NCBI GenBank assembly: GCA_023230525.1
Contig: JALNXE010000101.1
Span: forward strand, 1 to 15,786
From: Desulfobulbaceae bacterium
Lineage (GTDB): Bacteria; Desulfobacterota; Desulfobulbia; Desulfobulbales; SURF-16
Direction: 5' to 3'
Length of the DNA stretch: 15,786 bases
Below are positions 6,187 through 14,300 of this stretch, one piece after another. The translations under genes and the position numbers were made by a program. How positions within the stretch are numbered: the first letter of the stretch is position 1; the number at the start of each line of letters is the position of its first letter. A model generated the notes under the pieces. The model saw nothing but the letters and a program-made list of their open reading frames with translations, was not told the origin of the DNA and did not search any database.

Positions 6187-8476
6187 TTCTGTTTTTTCGA
6201 ACCTGCCGCCATGGTCATTACCGGCAAACCAAGTGCGGCCCGGCATCCCTCAGCCCAGACCTCATTGCCGGCAAACAAAGCGCAACCAGGAATCCTTCAG
6301 CCATGGTCATTCCGGGCAAACAAAGTGCGACCCGGAATCCATTGTTTTTTTGGGTTCCCGCTGCCGTTTATCCCTGCAATACGTTCTTCTTTCTCTGCTG
6401 CTTCTGATCCCGTCGATCGCCCAGGCTGAAACCGCGGCCCAACCTCTTCCCTCCCTCCAGTCCTTTACCGGCATCTGGGATATGCCCACCGCCCGGGTGC
6501 TGCCCGACTGGAACATGCGGATCAAGTATGGAAATGCAGAGCCTTATCGTTATTATGGCGTGGCCCTCGGCGTTTTTGACCGTCTGGAATTTCATGGGCA
6601 ATTTACGGAGACCACGACGGAGATTTCTCCTTTCGGTTCTGCTTACGGGTATCTCAAGGATCGTAATGCGGGCGTCAGGCTGGTGCTGATAAAGGAAGAT
6701 GATTTTCTGCCCCAGATTTCCGTAGGAGCCTATGATCCGATCGGCACCGGTCTCTTCCCGTCTCGCTATCTCGTTGCCTCAAAAATGATCGGGCCGGTTG
6801 ATGTCACCTTAGGGCTCGGCCAGGGTATTCTGGGGGGGGAATCCTATCTGGATATCAGAAGGGAAAGGGGTTCCAGTGACACGGAGGAATTCGACACCAC
6901 CTTTCTCTTCTCCGACCCCTTTCGACCGACCCGTCCCTTTGGCGGCCTGGAGTATCATTTCTCGCCCAAGCTAACCTTTTCCGCTGAATATTCGTCCCTG
7001 AAATACGAAGATATGTTCGGTTCCCCCGGCAAGGCGGACATCCCGGTCAACCTGGGGTTCAAGTACCGGCCTTTTGAGAATCTGGTCCTGCAGGGCGGTT
7101 ACCTCCGCGGTGAGGAGTTGGCCCTGGGGATTTCCCTTGAGCTGCCCCTCAATGCGGAAGGCATCCTGCCATGGAAAAAGGAAAAACCATACAAAGCCGA
7201 CGAAGCCAGACGCTGGCAGGCCTATGCCGCCGATAACCGGCAGCTTGCCGGACTGCTGGTGGCGGAACTGGAGAGAACCGGCTACGGCGGGGTGGCGGTG
7301 TCAGCCAATGACCGAGCCCTGTGGATTGAGGCGCGCAACACCAGGTATCTTGCCGATGCCAAAGCCATCGGCGGGATTGCCGCCATTGCCGATGAACTCA
7401 GCCCGGCGCGGATCGACACCTTTTATATCAACTTGACCTACCAGGGCCAGGTACGGCAGAGTTTGAAGGCCAATCGCAACGATCTGCGGGCCTTTCAGGA
7501 CAGCAGAATCGATAAACAGGGTCTGCTGAGCTTTGCCGATCTGCAGCAGTATGGCAGTGCTCATGCCGAGGAATTTTTCCAGGACAGCGAGAGCACGGAT
7601 GTTCAGCACGGGGAGTACAGCAGATTTGATTTTGAAATTAATCCCCGGATTAAAACCTTTTACAACAACAAAAATGGTTTTTTCAAGCATAAGGTGATGT
7701 TGCAGCCCAGGTTGAATTTCTATCCCTGGGACTATGCATCCATTACCAGTGAACTGGAGCTGACCCTGTACAATGAGTGGGACGACCTGGATTTCCCTCC
7801 CCTGGAACCCGAACCGACCAGAACGGATATCGTCAGGTACGAAGAAAATTCAAGCCCCCGTGTTTCCCAGCTGGCCATGAATCAATTCGCCCTGCTGCCG
7901 TATGATATTCAAGGCCGCCTGTCAGCCGGGTTATTTGAGAGCGAATATGCCGGAGTGGGCGGCGAGGTGTTTCGTTTTTTTGACGAGGGACGCTTTGGCG
8001 TAGGACTGGAAGCGGAGGGTGTGCGCAAGCGTGATCCTGATAACAATTTTAACCTCGATGACGAGATCACCAAAACATACGATACGTATTATGTGAACCT
8101 CTATGCTCAGTTGTGGCCGGCGCAAGGCCTTGATGCCGGCTTGAAGATCGGCCGCTTTCTCGGCGGAGATAAGGGATACCGACTGGAGCTGCGACGATCA
8201 TTTCGCTATTTTACCATCGGCGCCTGGTACACCGATACGGACACCAGTGATTTCACCTCTCCGGAAAATCGCGGCAATAACGAAAAAGGTGTTTTTATTC
8301 GCGTGCCCCTGTCCATCTTCGCCGACCGCGAGATCACGGGAACCCTCCTTTACAGCTTTTCCAGTTTTCTCCGTGACCCCGGCCAGTCGGTACGCCAGCC
8401 CGCTTATCTTTATCCCATGGATCCTTACAGCTCCGTGGATAATACCAAGCGGACCCTGGAGAAGATGAGGAAGTGA
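6176..8476 (+). CDS. yjbH: YjbH/GfcD-family exopolysaccharide biosynthesis protein
   Basis: The product is up to 766 residues, an envelope protein of the YjbH family, predicted outer-membrane beta-barrel type and linked to polysaccharide export. Family-like stretches are FTGIWDMPTARVLPDWNMRIKY (residues 97-118), the repeated barrel-like strands, and the LERTGYGGVAVS...ALWIEARNTRY segment in the middle. A clear signal peptide h-region (YVLLSLLLLIPSIAQA) ends at residue 84, far from the first possible start. The frame opens at GTG 6176 or 6179, overlapping the Wzz stop as in translational coupling, and residues 12-56 are coded by three REP-like units. The alternative is TTG 6350, which would give a normal 26-residue signal peptide but has only a weak, distant GGA as ribosome site. 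Either the REP units extended the N-terminus or they lie in the leader. The stop codon lies inside the next repeat block. Confidence 0.85.
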   Translation: MVSNSVFSNLPPWSLPANQVRPGIPQPRPHCRQTKRNQESFSHGHSGQTKCDPESIVFLGSRCRLSLQYVLLSLLLLIPSIAQAETAAQPLPSLQSFTGIWDMPTARVLPDWNMRIKYGNAEPYRYYGVALGVFDRLEFHGQFTETTTEISPFGSAYGYLKDRNAGVRLVLIKEDDFLPQISVGAYDPIGTGLFPSRYLVASKMIGPVDVTLGLGQGILGGESYLDIRRERGSSDTEEFDTTFLFSDPFRPTRPFGGLEYHFSPKLTFSAEYSSLKYEDMFGSPGKADIPVNLGFKYRPFENLVLQGGYLRGEELALGISLELPLNAEGILPWKKEKPYKADEARRWQAYAADNRQLAGLLVAELERTGYGGVAVSANDRALWIEARNTRYLADAKAIGGIAAIADELSPARIDTFYINLTYQGQVRQSLKANRNDLRAFQDSRIDKQGLLSFADLQQYGSAHAEEFFQDSESTDVQHGEYSRFDFEINPRIKTFYNNKNGFFKHKVMLQPRLNFYPWDYASITSELELTLYNEWDDLDFPPLEPEPTRTDIVRYEENSSPRVSQLAMNQFALLPYDIQGRLSAGLFESEYAGVGGEVFRFFDEGRFGVGLEAEGVRKRDPDNNFNLDDEITKTYDTYYVNLYAQLWPAQGLDAGLKIGRFLGGDKGYRLELRRSFRYFTIGAWYTDTDTSDFTSPENRGNNEKGVFIRVPLSIFADREITGTLLYSFSSFLRDPGQSVRQPAYLYPMDPYSSVDNTKRTLEKMRK
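6209..6342. repeat. Three tandem REP-like units inside the 5' end of the yjbH-like frame
   Basis: Units at 6209-6253, 6254-6300 and 6301-6342 share the pattern TCATT(A/G/C)CCGGCAAAC-AAAGTGCG-CCCGGAATCC. The third has a perfect 8-bp stem (ATTCCGGG 6309-6316 with CCCGGAAT 6331-6338); the first two are decayed. They match the palindrome at 259-306 in reverse orientation. The spacing of 45-47 bases is not a multiple of three, yet the frame stays open through all three. Confidence 0.75.
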
Positions 8477-8715
8477 GGAGTGAAAAGTTAGGAGTGAGGA
8501 GATAGGAGATGTAGGGGCGGTTCGCGAACCGCCCTGTGAGGGGCATTGTAGGGGTACCCCTTGTGGGCGCCCTGTTAGGAGAACAGCAAAGCAGTGAGGA
8601 GTGAGGAATGAAAAACAGATTTTTAAAGATCCCGGATTTTGTGGAAGAATTTTCCTTCTCCCTTCTTCCTTCTCACCTTTCACTCCTCACTCCTCACTCC
8701 TCACTCCTCACTTCT
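8467..8715. repeat. GTGAGGA-armed palindromic element, copy 2, extending into the lipoprotein gene
   Basis: The left arm (8467-8510) is made of AAGTGAGGAGTGAAAAG-type words. A 20-base perfect palindrome (8515-8534, GGGCGGTTCGCGAACCGCCC) is followed by two smaller ones, AGGGGTACCCCT (8550-8561) and GGGCGCCC (8565-8572). A second left-arm piece (8594-8606, GTGAGGAGTGAGG) abuts the ATG at 8608. The right arm (8671-8715) holds four exact CACTCCT heptamers (8681-8708) and a fifth imperfect one, inside the coding region. The YjbH stop codon is part of the left arm. Confidence 0.85.
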
Positions 8716-9516
8716 TTTCTCCTTCTCCTGCTGCTGCAAGGCTGCGCCTCTCCGCACCAGACCTGGTATAAGGCCGGCGGCAGCCAGCGGGAGTTTGATC
8801 TCGATGCCCGGGAATGCGAAGTCATCGCCGAGCAGCAGGCCCTGTTGAAAAGCGAAAACGGCAGGCGCTATGACCAGCTTACCTACGCGGAACTTTATCA
8901 GCGCTGCATCACCGCCAAGGGCTGGGGTACGTTGCCGCCCCAGGCGGAGCGGCAACCGGGGCAAGAGACATTGCCGGCACCGGCGCTCGGCATGCACAGC
9001 GATAACCGCCTTGCCGCCTTCGGGATCGACTTCGCTCTGCCCGAGGATGCCCTGTTGCTCTCCGAGAAGAAGCAGACCGTGGGGCCCACCCATCTTGATT
9101 CCTTCATGTTCCGGATAGGAGGTGGGTTTATGAATTTCATTCTGCAGGAAAGCGAGGAGGCAACCTTCAACCCCATCGATTATCCCGTTTCCCCGCCTTA
9201 TCAGCTGTATACCGCCGCCTCGGCAGATAACCTGCGCTGGGCCGCCTTCTGGGGCGCGGTCAATGGCGAATGGGTAAAGGGTATCGGCGTTTTTTTTACT
9301 GTTTCCGAAAAGCAGCGGGCAATTGTGGTGATTACTGCCGGTATGGCTGCGCCGGAAGAAACTCCGCCGGAAAATCTGCATCTGGCCCACAACCAGTACC
9401 AGGAGATGGAAGCATTTGTCCGGCAGTGGCAGCCCTGGCTGGAAAAACAGGCGCCCAGGGAATCCGTGGTAAAGCGGGGCCTGAAGTCCGCCTTTGATAT
9501 GCTGAAGAGCTTTTAG
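8608..9516 (+). CDS. Predicted lipoprotein of unknown function, last gene of the polysaccharide cassette
   Basis: This 302-residue protein has a long N-terminal signal and a lipobox-like LLQGC with the cysteine at residue 46. The Q at the -2 position is uncommon. Residues 17-37 are coded by GTGAGGA-type repeat DNA read as CACTCCT, giving the seven-residue pattern LLTPHSS. The ribosome site (GAGGAGTGAGGA) also lies in the repeat. The mature N-terminus (about 52-105) has WYKAGGSQREFDLDARECE...YQRCITAKGW, a two-cysteine pattern seen in small envelope lipoproteins (Wxkxgxt...C...YxxCMxxxGw). The C-terminal 180 residues are not recognised; they include a mixed alpha/beta region and an amphipathic end. 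Location suggests a role in the polysaccharide envelope machinery, perhaps in place of YjbF/GfcB, but there is no visible YjbF homology. Confidence 0.8.
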   Translation: MKNRFLKIPDFVEEFSFSLLPSHLSLLTPHSSLLTSFLLLLLLQGCASPHQTWYKAGGSQREFDLDARECEVIAEQQALLKSENGRRYDQLTYAELYQRCITAKGWGTLPPQAERQPGQETLPAPALGMHSDNRLAAFGIDFALPEDALLLSEKKQTVGPTHLDSFMFRIGGGFMNFILQESEEATFNPIDYPVSPPYQLYTAASADNLRWAAFWGAVNGEWVKGIGVFFTVSEKQRAIVVITAGMAAPEETPPENLHLAHNQYQEMEAFVRQWQPWLEKQAPRESVVKRGLKSAFDMLKSF

Positions 9517-9669
9517 GGAAGTTAGGAGTGAGGAGTTAGGCGTGAGGAGTGAAGAAGTGAAAAGTGAGATGTAGGGGCGGTTCGTGAACCGCCCTGCGAG
9601 GGCGATATGCAGGGGCTGGCCCGCGGGGATTTATCAGTAATCTCCTCACTCCTCACTCCTCACTTCTCC
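9517..9669. repeat. GTGAGGA-armed palindromic element, copy 3, between convergent genes
   Basis: The left arm (9517-9568) is GAAGTTAGGAGTGAGGAG-type sequence. The core (9575-9594, GGGCGGTTCGTGAACCGCCC) is the same palindrome as in the other copies with one base changed in the centre. A GC-rich stretch that resembles the middle of copy 2 follows, then the right arm (9641-9669, CTCCTCACTCCTCACTCC type). The block fills the whole space between the lipoprotein stop and the stop of the leftward oxidoreductase. With no T-run it is not a classical terminator, but it is the only structure that could end both convergent transcripts. Confidence 0.85.
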
Positions 9670-10746
9670 TTACGGCAACGGTTCGCTGGTGTAGGCGATG
9701 TTGGCTTGATCCGACGTGTAAAGCGGCATGGACTTGCCGGCCCTGACATCCGCCACCCAGTCTGGATTGAGCAGCATGGATTTGGCGCTCAGGGCGATAT
9801 CGGCATGCCGCAGGGCCTCTTCGACGCTGTCCCGGTCATGGATTTTGCCGCAGATCATGATCGGCAGCTCCGTAACCTCCCTGGTGAGCTGGGCCATGTT
9901 CTTTGCCGTGCCGAAGGCCTTGTCCCGGAAGTCATAGGTGGAGACGGAAATGGCGTCCAGGGGTTCGGCGGCGAGCAGGCTGATCATTTCCTGCCACTCC
10001 TCCGCGCTGGCAAACAGCGAGACCTCCATATCGGCAACCCCCCAGTTGGAGATTCTGAAGACCAGGATGACCTCATCAGGTATCTCCTTTTTCACGGCGC
10101 GAATGACCTCGCGGGCAAAGCGGAAGCGGTTGGCCGTGGAGCCGCCGTAGTTGTCGCTGCGGTGGTTGGAATAGGAGGAGAGAAATTCGTTGATGAGATA
10201 GCCGTGGGCGCCGTGGATTTCGATGGCCTGGAAACCGGCTGCCACTGCCCCGCGGGCGGTTTCGGCAAATCCCTTGATCACATGCTCGATATCAAAGGAG
10301 CTCATCTCGTCCGGCACCGGGTAGGGGACGCCGGTCAGGGGATTTGTCTGCCTGGGCGCCACCGGGCTCGGGGCAATGATCCGGCCCGCCGGATTGACCT
10401 CGTTCCAGCTCATGCGTCCGCAGTGGAACATCTGCATGACGGCCAGTGCCCCTGCCTGCTCGATGGCCTGCACCACCGGCCGCCAGCCGTCGATCTGCCG
10501 CTGGGTGACCAGCCTGGCCTGGCCGGGATAACCCTGGGCGCTCTCGTAATCGGTGACAATGGCCTCGGTATAGACGATTGCCGCGCCGTTTCGGGCCCGG
10601 CGCACGAGAAAATCAAGGACGTCCTGCCGGGGAATGCTGTCCTTGACTGACGACATCCGGGTCATGGGCGCCACGCCCAGCCTATTTTTCAGGGTACGGT
10701 TCTTCAGGGTGAACGGGGTGAAGATCTTGCTTTGCGCTGGGTTCAT
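9670..10746 (-). CDS. Old Yellow Enzyme-family NADH:flavin oxidoreductase
   Basis: This 358-residue cytosolic FMN enzyme of the OYE / NADH:flavin oxidoreductase type would reduce activated C=C bonds using NAD(P)H. The TIM-barrel starts with IFTPFTLKNRTLKNRLGVAPM. QMFHCGR (about 105-111) matches the family QLxHxGR motif. EIHGAHGYLINEFLS (about 176-190) holds the paired histidines H178/H181 that bind substrate. NHRSDNYGGSTANR matches the family NxRxDxYGGSxxNR motif. The barrel ends in the phosphate-binding region ICGKIHD...ALSAKSMLLNPDW. There is no C-terminal 4Fe-4S or second flavin domain, so it is the short form. Two ATG codons stand in tandem; the second (10746) is better spaced from GGAGG. 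The thioredoxin-fold gene ends 20 bases upstream, so the two are likely co-transcribed. The substrate is unknown. Confidence 0.9.
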   Translation of the reverse strand: MNPAQSKIFTPFTLKNRTLKNRLGVAPMTRMSSVKDSIPRQDVLDFLVRRARNGAAIVYTEAIVTDYESAQGYPGQARLVTQRQIDGWRPVVQAIEQAGALAVMQMFHCGRMSWNEVNPAGRIIAPSPVAPRQTNPLTGVPYPVPDEMSSFDIEHVIKGFAETARGAVAAGFQAIEIHGAHGYLINEFLSSYSNHRSDNYGGSTANRFRFAREVIRAVKKEIPDEVILVFRISNWGVADMEVSLFASAEEWQEMISLLAAEPLDAISVSTYDFRDKAFGTAKNMAQLTREVTELPIMICGKIHDRDSVEEALRHADIALSAKSMLLNPDWVADVRAGKSMPLYTSDQANIAYTSEPLP

Positions 10747-10766
10747 CATTTCCTCCAGGTTGAGAA

Positions 10767-11249
10767 TTATAAACGCTCCGTCTCCTCCACCAGCCACTGC
10801 TCAACCTCCGCGGGAGGCGGCATGCGGCCGGAGCATTTGATCCTGCCGTTGATGATCAGGGCCGGGGTGGTGATGACACCGTGCCGCCAGATCTCGTCAA
10901 GGTCGTGGATCTGTTCGATATCTGCCGCGATACCAAGCCGCTGCATGATGTCGAAGATCATGGTGTTGAGTTTGTTGCAGCTCACGCAGCCAGGGCCGAG
11001 GATCTTGATGGTGAGCTGCTGCGGGCTTTGGGCTCCGCCGCTCTCGACCATGAGGTATTCCCGGCGCAGCGCCTGGCGGTAAAGGTCGGTGGCGGTGGCC
11101 GGAATATAGTTTTCCCGGCTGACGGCCGCAAAGAGAAAGGCCGTGGCCTCATCCGCACTCAGCTTGCGGCTGACCGCCTGCTGCATGGCCTGTTCCAGGC
11201 CGATCAGCCCCACTGTGGCCCTGCCGATTTTGATTTTACGTAGGTTCAT
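10767..11249 (-). CDS. Two-domain protein with C-terminal redox-active thioredoxin fold
   Basis: The protein has 160 residues. Residues about 78-160 form a small glutaredoxin/thioredoxin-like domain of the TIGR00412 'redox-active disulfide protein' kind: IKILGPGCVSCNKL with the active-site CxxC at C88/C91, a cis-proline in TTPA (about 127-130) and the INGRIKCSGRMP strand-turn. It probably passes electrons between a reductase and a target. The first 75 residues (KIKIGRATVGLIGLEQAM...ENYIPATATDLYRQALRREY) form a separate helical domain that I do not recognise. The gene is followed 20 bases later by the flavin oxidoreductase, and a thioredoxin-reductase-like gene lies 3.5 kb away. The start ATG 11249 has no visible Shine-Dalgarno; the repeat block abuts it. 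Confidence 0.8.
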   Translation of the reverse strand: MNLRKIKIGRATVGLIGLEQAMQQAVSRKLSADEATAFLFAAVSRENYIPATATDLYRQALRREYLMVESGGAQSPQQLTIKILGPGCVSCNKLNTMIFDIMQRLGIAADIEQIHDLDEIWRHGVITTPALIINGRIKCSGRMPPPAEVEQWLVEETERL

Positions 11250-11388
11250 AGTCTGTTAGGTGGTTACGGTTAGTCTGTAGCTTTTTCGTATTAGGGGTTT
11301 AGTCTGTAGGTGTTAAGTCTTTTAGCTGTGCCAACTAAACACCTACAGACTAAACCCCTAAACTCCTAATACCCTACAGACTATCCAC
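11250..11388. repeat. AGTCTGTAGG-word inverted repeat block
   Basis: Words AGTCTGTAGG/TTAGTCTGTAG on the left and their complement CCTACAGACT on the right form a long hairpin. The core is a perfect 24-bp inverted repeat (11291-11314 with 11338-11361) and a 23-base loop; shorter repeats of the same words flank it, such as CTACAGACTA near the right end. It fills the gap between the start of the thioredoxin-fold gene and the stop of the nuclease-helicase gene, whose TAG is in its edge. The layout is like the GTGAGGA elements but the words differ and there is no GC-rich core. Confidence 0.85.
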
Positions 11389-14300
11389 CTAAAATAATTT
11401 CAGCTGTCTGGCTGCCGGTTTTTTCGGTTTTTTCCATTCCTCATCCATTGTCTGCAGCAGATGGGCCGGGATCTCGCTGAGAAAGGGCGAGGGTCTGTTC
11501 GGCTTAACGTAGGAGAGGATCAGCTTTGCCTTGGCCCGGGTCAGGCCCACATAAAAGAGGCGGCGTTCCTCCTCAATGTCGCAGCCCATGGAGCGGCAGG
11601 GCAGCAGCCCCTCCTCCACGCCGGGGATGAAAACCACCGGAAATTCCAGCCCTTTTGACCCGTGCAGGGTCATGAGCGACACCGCCTCGGCCCGCTCATC
11701 ATAGATGGTGGCCCGGGCGTTTTCCGCCAGGTGTAGGGCAAATGAGGCGAGGCTGCCGAAGGCGCCGGCAAGTTCGACAAAGCGCCTGGCAGAGGGGGAC
11801 TCACTGTCTGCCCCGAGCAGGGCAAAAACCGGGAGCAAGGCTTGGGGCAGATCAATCGCCGCCTCCTGCTGAAAACAGCGGATCTGCTCGCTCACTGAGC
11901 CGATGATTTGGGCCGCTTTGGCCGGCAGGGGCAGGGCCAGGGCGTCACTGAAAAAGTTGCGGCTGGTCAGCGAGATGCGGTTTTCCAGCAGGGTGACGCT
12001 TGCCGGGCCAATGCCCGGCACTGCCCGGCACAGGCCAAGATAATCGGAGAAGGTCGCCCGGTCTGTGGCGGCCAGGGTCCAGAAGTAAAGGCCCTGCAGC
12101 TCAGGCGCCATGAAAAAGGGGCGGGCGCCGATAATCTGAAAGGGAATGCCCCGCCGCGAGAGCGCCTCGACCAGATCATCCGCCTGCCTGTCCAGGCGGT
12201 AGAGCACGCCGATGTCGCGGAAGCTGAAGCCTGCCTCCTCACCCTGGGAGCGGCCCGAGTTGATGGAAAAACTTGAGATGCCGCCTAGGATTTTTTCGAT
12301 CTGTTTGACCACATTCTCCGCTTCGGCCTTGCCCGAGGCGACCGGATAGAGGGTGATATCGCCGGCATCGCTCTTCTGCGCCTCCAGGCGGGTCTCGCCT
12401 TTTACCCGGTTGTGTTCGATCACCGCGCCAGCCGCCGCAAGAATCGCCGCACCGGAACGGTAATTGCGGGTGAGCGCCAGGCGCTGGGTGTCCGCCTCGA
12501 TCGCAAACTGCAGGAAGAAATGCAGATCGCTGCCGCGGAAGCCGTAGATGGCCTGGTTGGGATCGCCGATGGCAAAGATCTTGGCCGAGCGGGCCAAAAG
12601 GGTGACCAGCTCGTACTGGCTGCGGTTGACGTCCTGGAACTCATCGACAAAGAGATGGGCCACCCGGCTGCACACCCGGCTGCTGAACTCCTGCTCGGTT
12701 TGCAGCCGGTGCACGAAGACCGGGATGACGGCCTCCAGGTCAATGGCCTGCAGCCGGGCAAGTTCACTGAGGTAGCGGTTGATTTCCTCTTGGCTGTCCT
12801 GCATGTCCGTCGTGGGCGCCAGGAAGAAGCCGGTGATGCTGCTGCTTAATTTCTTGAGTTCTTTGGCCGTTTTGTCCGGGCAGAGTCTTTTCAGCAGCAT
12901 GACCCGTTCCTCTTCGCCGATTACCGTCAGCCCTGGGGTATCCTGCCTGAGCCATTCCAGACAGAAGCGGTGGAAGGTGCCGACAAAAACCCGGTCCGCC
13001 TGCTCGCCGGCCCGGCCCGCCAGCCGCTCTCGCATTTCGTTTGCCGCCCGGTTGGTAAAGGTGATGGCAACGATCCGGGCGGCCTCGGCTTTTTCTACCT
13101 GCAGCAAGTGGACCAGGCGGGAAACCAGGGTATGGGTCTTACCGGTGCCGGGGCCTGCGGAAACCAGGATGCGGCTGGCCGTGCTGGCAATGGCCAGCTG
13201 CTGCTCCGGATTGGGAGTTCCTGTTTTGTCTTTGCTCTCGGCCGGGCGCTGGAGCAGGGGGAGGATATCGGCAGGAGGGGCGGTTTTCTCCTCCTTTTTT
13301 TTTCTCCTTGCCACCGGCGAATCGGCAAAAAGGCTTGCCTGGCCGCGCAGACGGTTGATCTCGCCCTCGGCAAAGGTGCGGATCACCCCGAACTGGCCGT
13401 CAAAGCCGCCCTGGCGGATCACCCGGTTTGCTCTGATGCGGGCCACGGCCTCGGCCAGCAGCGGCGAGAAAGGGCTGATTTCTTCCACCGGGGTGTGGAG
13501 AAAGATGTTGAACTCGGAGCCGAAACGGTTGATCGTTTTCTGGTACATCTCCAGCACCCCTTTGCTGGTAGGCCCCTTGCCCATGATCTCGCCGATCACC
13601 TCGGGCAGGGGGATCAGGCTTTGGAAGCCCGGCCCGCCTGCCGGGTAGCCGGGGGTTTGCCGGTCGGCCAGATCGAGCACCCGGTGGCTGACGCCGATGG
13701 TAAGGGGGCTGCCGCACACCGGGCAGATGCCCCGGTGTTTCTTGGTCTCCATGGGCTCCATGCTGACGTTGCACTTGCGGTGGCCGTCCAGATGATACTT
13801 GCCCTCTTCCGGGAAAAACTCCATGGTGCCGCTAAAGCCCTTGGCCGGGTCTTTCAGGGCCTCCCGCATGGTGAAAAAATCAAAGCCGCAGTCAAAACGG
13901 TTGAGTTCCCGGCCCAGTTTGCCAGGCGAATGGCAGTCCGAGTTGGAGATGAGGGTGAAGCGGTCCAGGGCGGAAACCAGGCGGTTCATGTCCGGGTCCG
14001 AGGAGAGGCCGGTTTCCAGGGCAAAGATGTGGTGAGTGAGGTCGCCGAAACATTCCTCGATGGCATCGAAACCGGACTTGGAGCCGAACAGGGAAAACCA
14101 GGGGGTCCAGATATGGGCCGGCACCAGGAACCCCTCCGGCATCTCCTCCAGCATGATCTCCAGCAGGTCGCGGGAGTCGAGCCCCAGAATCGGCCTGCCG
14201 TCCGACTCGATATTGCCGATGGCGGCCAGCTGGCGGTTCATTTTCTCCACCGCGGCGAAATCCGGGGCAAAGAGGATGTTGTGCACCTTGCGCACACGGT

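Noticed and set aside
8671..8715. Short tandem repeats as a CRISPR array
   Set aside because: The units are 7 bases long and directly adjacent with no unique spacers, and no cas genes are nearby.
9607..10650. 347-codon open frame on the plus strand
   Set aside because: Antisense to the flavin oxidoreductase and starting in the repeat; no recognisable motif.
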